DNA of 64,000 bases from Choanephora cucurbitarum (GCA_025331435.1 JAIWNI010000008.1:1-64000); one strand, 5' to 3'. Shown: positions 22,961 to 38,601, counted from the first letter of the stretch. Program-made: numbers and translations. Notes: a model not told the origin generated them from the sequence alone.

Positions 22961-25207
22961 TTATTTACGTTTCAACAAACAATATTCACCCCAAGCAGTA
23001 CCGGGAGAACCTGGTAACCAGAAAGCTCTTAAGAGTCGATGAGAGTTTTCTGCGTCAATAAAAGATTGACATTCTAAGATTTGCCAATGATCTGTATCTT
23101 TGATATAATGAGGTTCATAAGGAGAAGAAGAAAGACGAAGAGGGAATTCGCTATCAACAAGATAATCACAACTTTCTTCCTTCACATAGACACTGGGGTC
23201 TTCCTTGTTGAGATCGTTAAAACCTTCAGGTGCTAAACGAGCACCAACCCATCCATAAGCACGACGTCTATAGAGCACTTGGCTTCCATCTACATCCTGG
23301 TAACTACCAATCGTAAGATCTTCTTCAAAAGCCTTAGGCAACTGTCCTTCAAACTGACTCTTGAGGAACTGAAGGCGTGTATCGCTAGGCAAAAAGAATT
23401 GAGAGGGGAAACGGTACCATTCTTTACCAACACAAACATTCTTGTAAGGCAAATCAACGTTGGTAGGGAAATCTTCACGAAGATAATCCAAGTTCATCAG
23501 TTGATCAGCAGGTCTCTCTGTCCAGATGCTACTAAAGACAGTAAAGGGAGCACGGTAGCGTGTTAGGAGGGCCGTCATACGAGACAAGGAGAGAACAGCG
23601 TACACAAAGAGAATGACCAGTGAGGTATAACGCAACACAATTGCACGTGTGTTGACAGAAGCTTTAAAGAAATGACCAGAGAATCGACTGCTTAGGGATC
23701 GAATCAAGTAGATTGAAATAGCAGCATTTAAAGCGACAAAAGGGTAGGCAACATACATAAAGCGTTCTTCTTTATGTGCTTGTAATGTAAACACAGTAAA
23801 CCAAAGGTAAAAGGGAATCAACTTGAAACCAAGCAAGATGTAAGGCCAGACTACATCTAATCGTGTGGTTCCTGGAATACGTTTACGATCGACATAAGCA
23901 GTGATCAGCTGTATATTAAGAGAGAATGAGTCAAAACAGAAAGAATAAAAGATGTGAATCACTTTACCACAATCACCACAGAACCTAAAGCCAACAAGAA
24001 GGCAATATTGAAATTCAAAAAGCCATTGAGAATGTAATAATACCAAGGCTCAGTACCATAAAGTTCAGGTCCACGACCCTCAGCAGCAGCAAACACATTA
24101 TATTTGATGATATTCCAGGCAACAAGTGTATATTGACGGTAAAACATTTGATCGATTAACATCAGGACAGCAGCAATCACGCCTCCGGAGAGAGCAGTAG
24201 CCTCTACCAAACGAATCAAACGTCGAAGACGCCAGTTAGGGCGAGGCGCTGAACGGATAATAGTACCATCCTTCTTTGTGCTTGTGTTACGACCAAATAC
24301 AAGCATCTCTTCAACGGCAAAAGGAATACCAATCAAAGCAGCAAAGGGCCAGCCAGCCAATGAACCCAAACCAACCCAAAAGACAGTCTTGTAGGTACGG
24401 GTGGCTTCAATATCAGACACAGGTCTTAAGGCATAAGAGAAGGCCATAAAGACGCAATACATGGCAAATGTGGATGGCAAATAAGCTATTTTTTTCAAAA
24501 AAAAGATGAATCAATTTGACTATACTTTCACCTATGTAACTTATCCTTATTTTTACCTGTAGAAGCATTGAACATGCCAGCACCAAAAAACAAGATCACA
24601 AAGACATAACGACCCACATGAGCATTGATTTCTTCTGTCACTGTGCGGTAAAATTTGGCTTCAACAAAAGAAGATACACCTGCGAAAGATAGACGGATAA
24701 GGTAGAATGTTTGAAGCTACCATGTGATACAGGGTCAATCCTCTTTGTTTGCATAAACAGACAACTCATATTACCTTTGTGGAAGTTAAAATCTTGGTGA
24801 GAAGTCCAACAAATGCATTGATGGCAATAAAAGCCCAACTTCTGATCTTATAATCGGCCGAGTATTCCCATGTTTGTCTACCGTATCCTTGCAACAAATA
24901 ATGTGTAGGTTCCCAATAGTTGTACACTTCATCACAATCATCTAAAATTCGATACAAAGCAGAGAAACATCGCATGATGAAAAGAATACGGAAAGCCGAC
25001 ACTAGTGTGAACGTAAACGTATCGGATTCACTCAACAAAGTCTGTGCAGCTCTTCAATCAGTTAGTTTGTTTATATTTTTCTAAAAATTCTTTGTATTCT
25101 GCTTACTTGATATCCTTCTCACTTGGCACAGCAGGAGTATTCTGTGTTGAAGGCGTTGGCACATTTTTCGTTGAGCGCGAACGCGAACGTAACTCTTTTC
25201 CCGCCAT
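22961..25207 (-). CDS. ALG9: ALG9-type alpha-1,2-mannosyltransferase
   Basis: ER-membrane GT22 glycosyltransferase that adds alpha-1,2-mannose from dolichol-P-mannose to the lipid-linked N-glycan precursor. Family segments: FSALYRILDDCDEVYNYWEP (luminal DxD-like catalytic loop), QTWEYSADYKIRSWAF, EGRGPELYGTEPWYYY, FNIAFLLALG and HKEERFMYVAYP. Many hydrophobic helices lie between them. Five exons; exon 1 starts at 25207 (MAGKELRSRSRSTKNV...), spliced near 25110; other introns lie at about 25020-25060, 24640-24780, 24490-24555 and 23905-23965. The final residues (LLKRK) give a dilysine-type ER-retention end. Convergent with the kinase gene, 77 bp between stops. Confidence 0.93.
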
Positions 25208-28153
<2,946 letters not shown>

Positions 28154-30033
28154 ATTATTAATCTTATTATTATTAGTAGTACTTAAAAAAACACATAAAA
28201 AAATGACCAAATTTCATAATACAACCTTTTCCTTTTCTTATGCCCCTTCTCTTTCTCTATATAACAGAATAAACCTGCCTTTTTTTTTGTTTTCAAAGTA
28301 TATCTCAGGCTTTGTTTGTACTGCTTTTTATATTACATTTAAAAGAGAGGTAGTATAAAGACTTGCAAAATCCTTACAAAGTAAGTCATAAAGAGGCAGT
28401 GAAGAAAAGCAGATAAGAGAGCAGTCTTTCAAATCTATAAAAGTACTGGGTATGTATACGTCAAGACAGTAGGTTCACTACATCGTCAGTTATCTAGCCA
28501 TTTATATTTAGTATAGGGTTTATCAGAAAACCAATCCAAAAGAGTTCGCAGTAATGCATTCACAAAGTATGAATTCATATTAGAAGAGCTATTAAGACAA
28601 ATCGCACTAGGAATTACTTTGAAGTGTATCTCTTGTGCTTTGGCATAGTAAGCAAAAGAAATGTATAGCCTTTCTGTACATTGAAGTAACTGAAGCCAGT
28701 TGCCAAAGCACCAAAACCTATCGGAGCCAAATAAAAAGAACAAACAAAATGAGAAAAAGCGACAAAAGAAGGCCCTCTAGCTTTTGAAAGAAGAAGTAAA
28801 GTAAACATTGGCTTTGCTGAGGGAAATAGGACCATCCATAAAGATACATGAATTTTCGGGCAGTGTACATTATGAATGAAGCTTAAAGCATTCTGTTAAA
28901 AGTCATCAGATTCTATGATTTTGCTCATGTTGAAAGGATTGTAAACTCTTGACATGACATATATGATGGACAAGCATTTAAAGTTCGCAATTTTTTTTGA
29001 ATCATTCGAGTCATAGTATAAATGCGATCTATCGTACCACGATCAGAATTTTTTCTAGAACAGCAACTGTTCTTTATTCAAACAAAAAAAAAGTCAGAAA
29101 GCTCATTATAGAAATGTTATCAAGCAAACTCATAGAATACAGTTGTACTTGAGCCAAACAGTGAGGTTTGCGTGTTTGCCCTAGACATCTTCGATGACGT
29201 TTATTAACGGATTATTACAGGTTTTATGATAGCTTACACTTAGTTGACATTCAAAGTAGATTCAAAGTCTTTGATAGAAAAGACGATTTTGATGCATCAG
29301 TAAAGCTTTGGAAACACATTGACAATTTACAGATTTCTTGATCTCAACTACAACAAAAATTACCCTTTTTCTCCATTACTGCAGTTATCTTTTGAACGCT
29401 TGCATGATCATGTTCCTGGTATACATATTTGTACGCTACTGGAAGAAGGCCGTTTTTTCCTTTCAATGTATAACTTAATAGCGTTAGACTGTTTTTTTTA
29501 AAAAAAAGTCAGAAACCTTAACAAGAATGAAGATCCCATAATTGTTGATTGAGAAGTTGCATAATTTCAAGTGTTCCAGAACTGAGTTCCTTATTGAGCT
29601 TCTTGATTGATGAATACTGGTTCGTGATAATATCACCAGTAGTGAAACAAAGAAACAAAGTGGTTTTTATAAACAAAATCATTCCATACACAAAACACAA
29701 TTGATTTCTTTTCCTTTCAAATACATCATGGTGAAAAACGCTCTATCTCGATTAGGGACTTGTTTTGTTCATCTTACAATGATCTCATTTTAGCCTGCAA
29801 TGAACGCATATGAATTCAAAGACCACTAAACAAAAAGAAAAAGAGAAAGCATGACAACATAATGCCAATCAAGATCATTGTGAATACTTTCATCATTTAG
29901 AGCGTTTCAAATTGAAATTGAGCTTTTAATTTCTTTTCAGTTTTCCTCTAAAATGAATGCGTGTTTACCATTAATATACAGGCAAAATTTACTATCTGGT
30001 AAATGCTAACTTTCTACGTTGTCTCAATAGAGC

Positions 30034-30083
30034 ATTTCTTAGCTTTTCTTAACTTTTCTTAGCATTTCTTAGCATTTCTTAGT
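30034..30083. repeat. 10-bp tandem repeat, about 5 copies
   Basis: Direct repeats of AGCATTTCTT with variants AGCTTTTCTT and AACTTTTCTT, five units in a row. Non-coding. Confidence 0.75.
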
Positions 30084-30734
30084 ATCAAAAGAAAAGGGCT
30101 AAAAACAGGCTGTATATGCTGTCACTTGGAACTATCATCCATAGGAATCTATCTCTAATCAAATCTGGCGGTTCCTTTAGAGAACAAGGCCTACTTTAAG
30201 TTCTATTTGTCTACTCCAAAGTGTAAAACAAAGTTTCAACATCAATTTATGTCGATCTTTGTTAGCAATCGACAGAGATACTTATGACATCCCCTATGTG
30301 GCCATATGGTCTTGAGCTTCTGCCAAGTCTTAGAATCCAACTTGTGACTACAAAGTTACAAGTCTCATAAAAAAGTTAAGAAGATACATTTCTTGAGGCC
30401 TTTTGGTCGTATTCAGCTTGAGCAAATGATAAATAACAATTAAGGATGCTTCTCTAACCAATGCCTTACGAGATCTTCAATCGTAAGCTAAAGAGTTAAG
30501 CCTCAGAACTATTCGTTGGAGTAAGGTGCGTATTTTGAGGTCAAGACAACTCTTCTGACTACCCCAACAAGGTCAAATGCTTGTATCAGCATCCCATATG
30601 CTGTAACTGACATTTCTTCATTTCAACACCATTTAACAATCAGCAAGTGATGTTGGAAAAAGCTGATATTGAAGCTCTTTTCAATCAATACATGCCAAGA
30701 AGTTACAACATGATTTTGATCTTTCTGTCATCGT

Positions 30735-31157
30735 TTGAGGAATTGCGCGAGTATTGTTAATAGCCAAATATACAATGTCTATCAGCTTCTTGCATCTACA
30801 TACCTTAGTGCTATTAATAATATATTGGTTGCGTTCAATTTAGACGAGTGCTCCCAAACAACCAAAGGCATCTTCTCCACTGGAACTTTGCAAGAAATCA
30901 GATCCAAAGAACAAAAGACACATAAAGACAGTAAAGACAAGTTCCCTGCTCACCTGAAAGAAAAGCTCGAAGAGATCGTATATGAGCATGGTTTGTTTGA
31001 TGCTGATATGATGATCAGCAAGCTGTATTCCAACGCCATTTTTAAGAAAAATATGAATACGTTCTCCCACATAAACAATCGTGTTTTGGATAATTGTACA
31101 TCGCGTCTTGACTACAAAGTCTCCCATGTTGTCGAAAGTGGGGCAATGCACGAATAG
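30735..31157 (+). pseudogene. Unrecognised open frame, possible relic
   Basis: 140-codon frame starting MRNCASIVNSQIYNVYQLL with a mixed, protein-like composition (for example KFPAHLKEKLEEIVYEHGLFDADMM). A further coherent stretch lies just upstream in the -1 direction (30651-30765: MLEKADIEALFNQYMPRS...), ending at a stop. This suggests one broken coding region. No family recognised and no promoter or intron structure evident. Confidence 0.3.
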
Positions 31158-32020
31158 TTTGTTAAGATTAATTCCTTGTTATGCAACAAAAGAAGTAAGA
31201 AAGAAAGCGTTTGTCAAGTTCAATCACTATTTTTTATTGATTTCTTGCTGCATAAGGTGAATTTAATCTATGTAGATAATGTGATGAAGTTCTTTTTGAC
31301 AAGACATATAAAAAAAAGGCATATTTGTGCTTAGATTGAAAGCGTCAAGTTGTAAACTACAACTATAGAAATTGCTCAAATAGTCTTGGCTTGATGAGGA
31401 CATTGCGCTTGAGCAAGTTGCATTCTGCTTGTAAGGTGAGGTGTATTGGTGTTGAACAGGATGTTGGTTTGCTCGAATCAATTATCGATTCTTTGATTTA
31501 GCTTTTTATAACATACTGCACTTTTGTTTTTTTCTCTTTTATATGATGGTATACAAGGCTTGTTCCTGTAAACACCATGGGTGGTTGGGCTTTACTAGAT
31601 GACCACTAACTTTCATCTTGATTCCCCAAATAAGCAGCTTTAAGAGACCAAGTTCGTTAAATCCCTTTTATTTATCTAGGCAATTCTTTGTTCAAGTTGA
31701 AGCAACTTAGGTATTCTTAAGGGATACTATTGGTTGACAAGGATACACGAACTACTCTTATTATATGCGAGAACAAGAACTTTATGCAAGAATAGAACAT
31801 AAAGTTGGGTACACAAGAACTCAGAATGCCAAAAATGTAAGAAGTGTATAGATTATATTTTCATCTACTAATTCTGCAGCTAATACTAAAAAAAAACAGC
31901 AGAAACAGATACAGGGAGAAAAAGGATAAGATAAGAGCCAAAATTCCCACGTCAAACAGATAAAAAACCTGCTCTTTATCGTTTTTTTTTACAGTTTTCT
32001 CTTTCTCTTCTTTTATCGCC

Positions 32021-33676
32021 ATGCTCTCTTTAATCGTATCTCGTTCGGTTACTCGTTTAGTTACTCAGTCGCGCTCCTTGGCTACTTTATCCCATCAAGC
32101 CTCCTTTTTCCCCGATGAACCATCCAAGCCAAATGTTGTCACACCTGTTCCTGGTCCTAAATCAAAAGAAATCTTATCAAAGTTAAATCAATATCAAGAC
32201 ACACGATCTGCATTTTTTGTAGCAGGTAAGAAAGGAGCACTTACAAAAAAGAAGGAAGCAAAGAAAAAATAGAAGCTGATGGATAGATCCAAAGACTTTT
32301 CCAAATCCAAAGGAAATTATATTGTAGACGCAGATGGCAACACGCTACTGGACGTGTTTGCTCAAATTGCTTCTATTCCTATTGGTTACAACCATCCTGC
32401 TTTCTTGTCATTGGCAGAAAAACCTGCGTTCCGGACAGCATTGGCCAACAGGTAACAGAAAAGAATATGCATAAACAAACAAAAATAAGACTGATAGTCT
32501 ATCAGAGCAGCACTCGGTGTCAGTCCAAATGTTGACTGGTTGGACTCTGTAGAGAAGGCTTTTATGTCAGTGGCACCCAAGGGTATGTCCAATGTATTCA
32601 CAGCAATGTGTGGCTCATGTGCAAACGAGAATGCATTTAAAACGGCATTCATGTATAAAGCAGCCAAAAGGAGAGGCGGCCGCGACTTTAGCTTGGAAGA
32701 ATTGAACTCTTGCATGAAAAATGAAGCACCTGGATCTCCTGATTCATCCATCTTGAGTTTTACTCATGCATTTCACGGCCGACTTTTTGGTTCATTGACA
32801 GCAACAGCCAGTAAAGCGATTCACAAGGTTGACATTCCTGCCTTCGATTGGCCCAAGGCGCCTTTTCCTCAGCTCAAATATCCTTTAGAAGAGCATGAGG
32901 ATTATAATGCAAATGTAGAAAAGGATGCATTAACACATGTAGAATCATTGATTGTAAATGCAAAGAAACCAGTAGCCGCTGTCGTTGTCGAACCTATTCA
33001 ATCCGAAGGAGGCGATAATCATGGTATGATCAGAGAGAGAGAGAGAAATTGAATGCTTTATTCTTTGCTTGACTAAAACCTTCATCTTTATATAGCTTCA
33101 CCTGCATTCTTCAGAAAACTCCAGGAAATCTGTCAGAGAAATGACGTGTTATTGATTGTAGATGAAGTACAGACAGGCGTAGGTGCCACAGGCACTTTTT
33201 GGGCTCATGAAGCATGGAATCTGCCTAGCCCGCCTGACATGGTGACATTTTCAAAAAAGTTCCAAGCTGCTGGTTTCTTTCTTCACCCTCGATTCCGTCC
33301 TCCACAAGCCTATCGTCTATACAACACTTGGATGGGAGATCCCGTACGGGCTATGCAAGCAGCCGCTATTGTTCAGGAAATCAAGGAAAGAGATTTACTT
33401 CAAAATGTCCAGCAAGTAGGCCACTATCTTAGAGAAAATTTGAAACAGATGGAGAGTACCACACCTATCAAAAACATGCGAGGTCAGGGCACTTTTATTG
33501 CCTTTGATTTGCCTGATCCCAGTCAACGAGATACCTTTTTAACAGAAATGCGTCAAAAGGGAGTAAATATCGGTGGTTGTGGTGACCGTACAGTTCGACT
33601 TCGACCCATGTTGACCTTCCAACGCCACCATGCTGATATCTTGTTGGATACAATGAAAACAGTTTTATCTACTTGA
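32021..33676 (+). CDS. UGA1: 4-aminobutyrate aminotransferase (GABA transaminase)
   Basis: PLP class-III aminotransferase converting GABA and 2-oxoglutarate to succinate semialdehyde and glutamate, the first step of the GABA shunt. Four exons. N-terminus [20 protein letters not shown] is a plausible mitochondrial presequence. Family segments: [81 protein letters not shown] (PLP-ring Asp), [12 protein letters not shown] (Schiff-base Lys in SKK), [13 protein letters not shown]-like [11 protein letters not shown] and [12 protein letters not shown]. Introns lie at about 32227-32298, 32452-32504 and 33023-33094. The mammalian iron-sulfur CxxC region is represented by CGSC (near 32610). Downstream is the retroelement island. 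Confidence 0.93.
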
Positions 33677-33818
33677 ATTTATTTTTAAACTTTATTGGTC
33701 ATTTAAACAGTGGAGATACAGTCAAACCTATTGAAATTGGAAAAAATAAATGGCGGAAACTCAAAAATGATTTGTGTAACGACCACCTTTTTCTTTCCCC
33801 GTTTTGTGACTTTCTTAT

Positions 33819-34042
33819 TGTGACGTTATTCTGAGTATGAAGTAGATAAAAGATAACAAAGAGAAAAATCTAGTAATTGAAAGATTGGATCCCCTTTATT
33901 CATATATGTTTTCGTTTGTATTTATATCTTTTCTTCAATATTTATAACATGATAATTATTCTTGATATTTGTCTTGATCTTGATATTTTTGTAAGGTGAT
34001 CTTTCTTGAGTCGAATCGGATGTTCAATCTAAGCGCGTCACA
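33819..34042 (-). repeat. 3' LTR of the Gypsy element
   Basis: 224 bp, ends TGTGACG and CGTCACA, a perfect 7-bp inverted terminus in TG...CA form. It contains, on the minus strand, TATAAATA-type and AATAAA signals, and the gag-pol stop codon (34024-34026). Confidence 0.95.
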
Positions 34043-37000
34043 TCATCCCCTCCTTTAGATGAGCTCACCAAGTCTTCTTGCCTGTCTTGTAAATACCATG
34101 GTCTCATGTACTTGACGTTCGCGGTCGTTGTTTTCTTTGGATCTGCACAGTTCTTGATCTTGTATGAAGTTCCTTCTTCGTTGTTCCGATCAATGATTTC
34201 CCACGGACCAGACCATCTTTCTTTTGGGAACGGCATTTTTTCCAAGTTCTTCTTAGCCACTAGATCACCAATTTGATATACCTTCTTAACTCGCTTGCCG
34301 AAGTTGTAGGCCCGTTTCTGTCTTATTTGTGCTCGTTCAATATTCTTCAGAACCTTGCCATGAATAAGCGGTAAGTGGTTGTGGAGGTATACAGCCCAGG
34401 GTTCGGTCTCATAAGTTCTTCCCATAGGTAGTCCTAAGTCCGGCAATAGCGGGATTTTTGCTTTCCTCCCAAACAACACCTCAAAGGGGGAGAAACCTGT
34501 ACTAGATTGGACCGCAGTGTTGTAGGCAAACGTTACGAAGGGCAAATGTTGGTCCCATTCAGCAGGATTCTGATCAACGCAAATCGCCAAACTAGTCTTC
34601 AGTGTTCGATTTATTCTTTCAACCAAGCCGTCAGTCTGAGGATGTTCTACTGAAGTAAGCGACCTTCGAATGCCTAGTCTTCGACACACCTGTACCATAG
34701 CCTCAGACACATAGTTCGAGCCATTGTCAGTTATCAGCCTTCCAGGAACACCAAGTTTAAGAACCACCTCAAAAAGCAAAACCGGCACAACATGATCGGT
34801 ATCGAATGATGGTAAAGCTGCGGTAATCACCCATTTGCTTAGATACTCCATGAACACCAGTAGATATTTGTTTCCTTGTTTGCTTTCCGGCAGAACCGCA
34901 ATATCAGAAGCCCAAATTTCACCTAGGTAGTGAGGTGATATTGGTTTCATTGGAGCCGCCGTTGAGTCTGTTCTAATCTTCTTCCTTTGGCAAGCCTCAC
35001 AGTGTTTTACCCATGTTTCGGTGTCTTGTCGCATGGAGGGCCACCATCCAGTTTCTTGTGCCTTGGCCAGAGTCTTGACCACACCAAAGTGTCCCCCAGT
35101 TACCCCCTCATGAGCATGTTTCAACACCATGGCTACTAGAGCTCGCGGAATTCTCGGAACTACGGTCTTGTCATCCATACTTCTTGCCAGTACACCATTT
35201 TTCCATACGTTTGGGGCCTTCACCCCCTCCCGAAGAAGGGCCTGACACTCAGGATCCTGCAATTGTAATGCTTTGAAAGTATCGACGGTAATAGATTCCG
35301 GGTTCTGGGAGTCCTGAGAGAGCCTACTAAGAGCGTCCGCATCTTGGTTAAGAATGCCCTTTTTGTGAACAACGTTGAAATGATATGATTGCAACGCCAT
35401 AATCCACCTAGCGATTCGTCCTTTCGGTGTTTTTGTTGACAAGATAGACTTTAAGGCCGAATGATCAGTGTATACCGTAAAGTCAGCACCATAGACGTAT
35501 GGGTGAAAATAGTCGAGAGCCCAAACAATTGCTAAGCATTCTTTCTCCGTAGTGTGATAGTTTTGTTCCGCTGGTGTCAAAGTCCTACTTGCGAAAGATA
35601 CTGGTCGACCGGCCTGTACTAGTACAGCGCCTAACCCATAGTTGCTAGCATCACAATGAATATCGTAAGGCAATGACGGATTTGGATATGCCAAACATGG
35701 TAGCTGTGTAATCCGCTTCTTAAGTATGTTGAAGGCCTTGTCAGCGTCATCAGTCCATCCAAAGTCTTCATCCTTCTTCAGTAATTGATACAAAGGCCGA
35801 GCCACCGTAGATAAATCTTGAATGAACTTGTGATAGAATGCACAGAAACCCAGAAACCTCATCAACTGGCGGACAGTAACCGGAACCGGCCAGGTCTTGA
35901 CTACCGCTACCTTTTCCGGATCAGAGCGGATGCCTTCTTGACTGACCAGAAACCCCAAGAATTTGACCTCTTGTTTGAAAAACTGACACTTCTTGACGGA
36001 AATCTTCAAATTATAGTCTTGCAGCTTTTTCATCACCCTTTCCAGGTCTTCAACATGCTGTTGTTCATCCTTGCTGTATATTATGATATCATCTAAATAT
36101 ACCATTGTTCTTGGAACTCCCCTCAACACAATATGCATAAATCGCATAAATGAACTGGGACCATTCACTACACCAAAGGGCATACAGGTAAACTGGTACA
36201 AAGAGCCATTCGCCACAAACGCTGTCTTCTTAGCGTCCCTTTCATCCAAGGGTAGTTGCCAGTAACCGGACTTGAGATCTATGGTTGAGAAACAGAAACT
36301 CCCATGCAACCTATCTAAAAGTTCAGAGATTCTTGGTAACGGGTATTTGTCTTTTACCGTCAGCTTATTTAATCCTCGGTAGTCCACGCAGAATCGATAA
36401 CTACCGTCCGGTTTCTTGATCAACACCACCGGCGAACACCAGTCGCTGTTGCTTGAAACAATCACCTTCTTCTTCAGCATGTCTTGAACTTCTCGAGCAA
36501 TGGCTTGGTTTTCCACTTCTGATCTACGATAATCTCGCATAACACAGGGTAGCGCGTCACCAGTGTCTATCCGATGTTTATAGGGAGCAGTCGTAATGGA
36601 CTGTTCTTCTGGAATCTCGGTTATCTTGACATAGGTATTGAGTAGAGCTTCCACCACCGGTTCATGTGCATTACACTTAACCTCCCGTCGAACAGACTTT
36701 GAACTAGGATGTAAAACTATGTCCTCCTGGATCATCCAGTCCATACCTAATATGATGCCTTCATTTTGTTTCTTGACCACATATAGATGAGCTTCAGTCT
36801 TGCTTCCATCTTCGAGCCAAAACCTCAGGATTGCCTTATCGCTTGTGACCTGAGTCGTTGAATTACCATAGCGAATAACCTCGGTGGGACAAGTGTATCT
36901 TTCTAGTTCCAGCCGTTCAGCGTCCTTCTCCGCTATTGAGCACATTGTAGAACCAGTATCCACCAGAGCTTCCTCTTCACCAGATTCAGTCTTGACCCGG

Positions 37001-38601
37001 ACCTTGAAACGGCGTCGACTATAATCAAGTGATTTTTCAACTTCGGCGTTATTGTTTTGCAAGAAGTGTGAAAAAATGTTAGTATCGGTTTCCTTATAGT
37101 TTTCGTTGTTAACTTCCCTTTTCGAGCCTTGAGATGCTTGGTGATTTTGGCCTTGTTGATGATTTCCATAAGTTTTCTTCTGTACACGACAGTCTTTCTT
37201 CATGTGACCAATCTTGTTACACCTGAAGCAGCGGAGAGTCTTAAAGTCGCGATTTCTGACCTGAGTAAATTTCTTTTGATAGTTTTGACTTTCTACCCCT
37301 TCTTCTTTCTTTTGTTCACTGAGGCTAGGATATACCGGAGAGTATGTTGTCTTATTCTCCACTTGAGTTATTATATCTGTTTCCACCTCAATACAAATGT
37401 TTACTGCTTCGCTATAAGTGCTTGGTCCACGATAAATAATCGCCCTCGTCATTTCCGGATTCACAGCATTTTTCAAGTACCCTATGAGTTGCCTTTCGGC
37501 AAAGACCTCAGCGCGACGAGCCACTTCCCGAAAGTATTGGGCGAATACCACCATTCGCATCTTTCCTTGTTTCATTTTCTTGAGTTCATTCAATGCTGAT
37601 TCCACCGTATCTTCGCCGCCACCAAAATATTTGACAAACGCCTTCTCCAACTTGGACCAGTCCTTCTTTACTTCAGGGAGCAGATATGTATACCAGGATA
37701 GGGCTGGGCCCTTAAACCGTACCCGCAGGTCTTCAAGTTTCTCATTCTCCGTAAACATCAGATGAGTACACACACTCTTATATTCTGCCAGCCAGTCTCT
37801 TGCTTCCTGAATTGTACCATTCGAGAAGGTAGGTGGGCGAACCCGTCTCCTACGCTCTCTAATTTCTTCGTGATCCACCTTAACAGACATTTTACCTTCT
37901 TCATGCATCAACGTACTTGTTATTTTCTTGCCGTGTCGCCACTGTTCACTCTCTTTCTTGAGTTCCATAATCCTTGCCCTGAGTTCTTGAATGGTAGCAT
38001 CCCGAGGGTCAGTGCCTTGAGTTGCATTCGGCGACAAAGCATCCAGAATTGTTTGCACCAATTCTTGAGGAAATCCCAAATCTTCACACGTCGCCAAGGT
38101 AGGCCATTGGAAATCCTTCACCAAGGTAACCAAGTTCGTTTTAGCCGTCTGCTGAAACCACAACAGCCGGTCCTTGATATATTCCCTAGCCGGATTGACA
38201 TGGTTATCCATTTCCCCAATGGTTGCTTGTAGAGCTTCATATTGTTGAGATTGCTCTTCAATGATGATTGTCAGTGTTTCTCGAGCTTGTGGAGGAATTG
38301 CATCCAATGTAGACACAATGTTTTGAATCCGGTAGTATTTCTCTTGTGCCTCCTGCACGCGGAGATCTCTCCCCCCATTGACATAAGCCAATATATCCTC
38401 GTAAATGTACTTACAGTATTGAAACCACTGGAGCATTGTATCTTCATCCGGAACTGACTGAGCCTCATCCCCCCCTTCAGACATAGGGGCCACACCCGAA
38501 CGAACAGAACCAAAAGCCTGAAGAACCGAGCCCACAGGAGACTCAACTGCTGAAGTTTGACCAACAGTCGAGGAAGATGCAACAAAGGAATTCGATGCCA
38601 T
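34024..38601 (-). CDS. Gypsy Gag-Pol polyprotein, 1525 aa
   Basis: Start chosen at 38601 (MASNSFVASSS), 17 nt inside the 5' LTR; the frame is open further into the LTR but that part would precede the transcript. In order (residues approximate): Gag with retrotransposon-gag core (LSWYTYLLPEVKKDW), CCHC knuckle CFRCNKIGHMKKDC (about 457), aspartic protease VDTGST (about 550), reverse transcriptase with YLDDIIIYS (about 837), RNase H starting HCDASNYGLGAVL (about 985), integrase HHCC finger (H..H..CEACQ) and D, D, E catalytic residues (SDIAVL, TDNGSNYV, VERINRTLK), then a GPY/F-like end (RWSGPWEI). No chromodomain is seen. No frameshift separates gag and pol. All catalytic motifs are intact. Confidence 0.95.
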   Translation of the reverse strand: MASNSFVASSSTVGQTSAVESPVGSVLQAFGSVRSGVAPMSEGGDEAQSVPDEDTMLQWFQYCKYIYEDILAYVNGGRDLRVQEAQEKYYRIQNIVSTLDAIPPQARETLTIIIEEQSQQYEALQATIGEMDNHVNPAREYIKDRLLWFQQTAKTNLVTLVKDFQWPTLATCEDLGFPQELVQTILDALSPNATQGTDPRDATIQELRARIMELKKESEQWRHGKKITSTLMHEEGKMSVKVDHEEIRERRRRVRPPTFSNGTIQEARDWLAEYKSVCTHLMFTENEKLEDLRVRFKGPALSWYTYLLPEVKKDWSKLEKAFVKYFGGGEDTVESALNELKKMKQGKMRMVVFAQYFREVARRAEVFAERQLIGYLKNAVNPEMTRAIIYRGPSTYSEAVNICIEVETDIITQVENKTTYSPVYPSLSEQKKEEGVESQNYQKKFTQVRNRDFKTLRCFRCNKIGHMKKDCRVQKKTYGNHQQGQNHQASQGSKREVNNENYKETDTNIFSHFLQNNNAEVEKSLDYSRRRFKVRVKTESGEEEALVDTGSTMCSIAEKDAERLELERYTCPTEVIRYGNSTTQVTSDKAILRFWLEDGSKTEAHLYVVKKQNEGIILGMDWMIQEDIVLHPSSKSVRREVKCNAHEPVVEALLNTYVKITEIPEEQSITTAPYKHRIDTGDALPCVMRDYRRSEVENQAIAREVQDMLKKKVIVSSNSDWCSPVVLIKKPDGSYRFCVDYRGLNKLTVKDKYPLPRISELLDRLHGSFCFSTIDLKSGYWQLPLDERDAKKTAFVANGSLYQFTCMPFGVVNGPSSFMRFMHIVLRGVPRTMVYLDDIIIYSKDEQQHVEDLERVMKKLQDYNLKISVKKCQFFKQEVKFLGFLVSQEGIRSDPEKVAVVKTWPVPVTVRQLMRFLGFCAFYHKFIQDLSTVARPLYQLLKKDEDFGWTDDADKAFNILKKRITQLPCLAYPNPSLPYDIHCDASNYGLGAVLVQAGRPVSFASRTLTPAEQNYHTTEKECLAIVWALDYFHPYVYGADFTVYTDHSALKSILSTKTPKGRIARWIMALQSYHFNVVHKKGILNQDADALSRLSQDSQNPESITVDTFKALQLQDPECQALLREGVKAPNVWKNGVLARSMDDKTVVPRIPRALVAMVLKHAHEGVTGGHFGVVKTLAKAQETGWWPSMRQDTETWVKHCEACQRKKIRTDSTAAPMKPISPHYLGEIWASDIAVLPESKQGNKYLLVFMEYLSKWVITAALPSFDTDHVVPVLLFEVVLKLGVPGRLITDNGSNYVSEAMVQVCRRLGIRRSLTSVEHPQTDGLVERINRTLKTSLAICVDQNPAEWDQHLPFVTFAYNTAVQSSTGFSPFEVLFGRKAKIPLLPDLGLPMGRTYETEPWAVYLHNHLPLIHGKVLKNIERAQIRQKRAYNFGKRVKKVYQIGDLVAKKNLEKMPFPKERWSGPWEIIDRNNEEGTSYKIKNCADPKKTTTANVKYMRPWYLQDRQEDLVSSSKGGDDVTRLD

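Larger units (their letters stand above)
28154..32020. other. 3.9-kb gene-poor region with relic frames
   Basis: No intact gene recognised. Contains a 140-codon open frame (30735-31157), a 10-bp minisatellite (about 30034-30083) and many AT-rich stretches. Composition and broken frames suggest decayed mobile or orphan sequence. Confidence 0.45.

Noticed and set aside
28486..28835. Two overlapping minus-strand frames of 73-85 codons
   Set aside because: Hydrophobic low-complexity composition, no splice structure or recognised motif.
37129..38585. Several antisense and shifted frames of 60-156 codons within the Gypsy element
   Set aside because: They shadow the gag-pol frame and have no family features.
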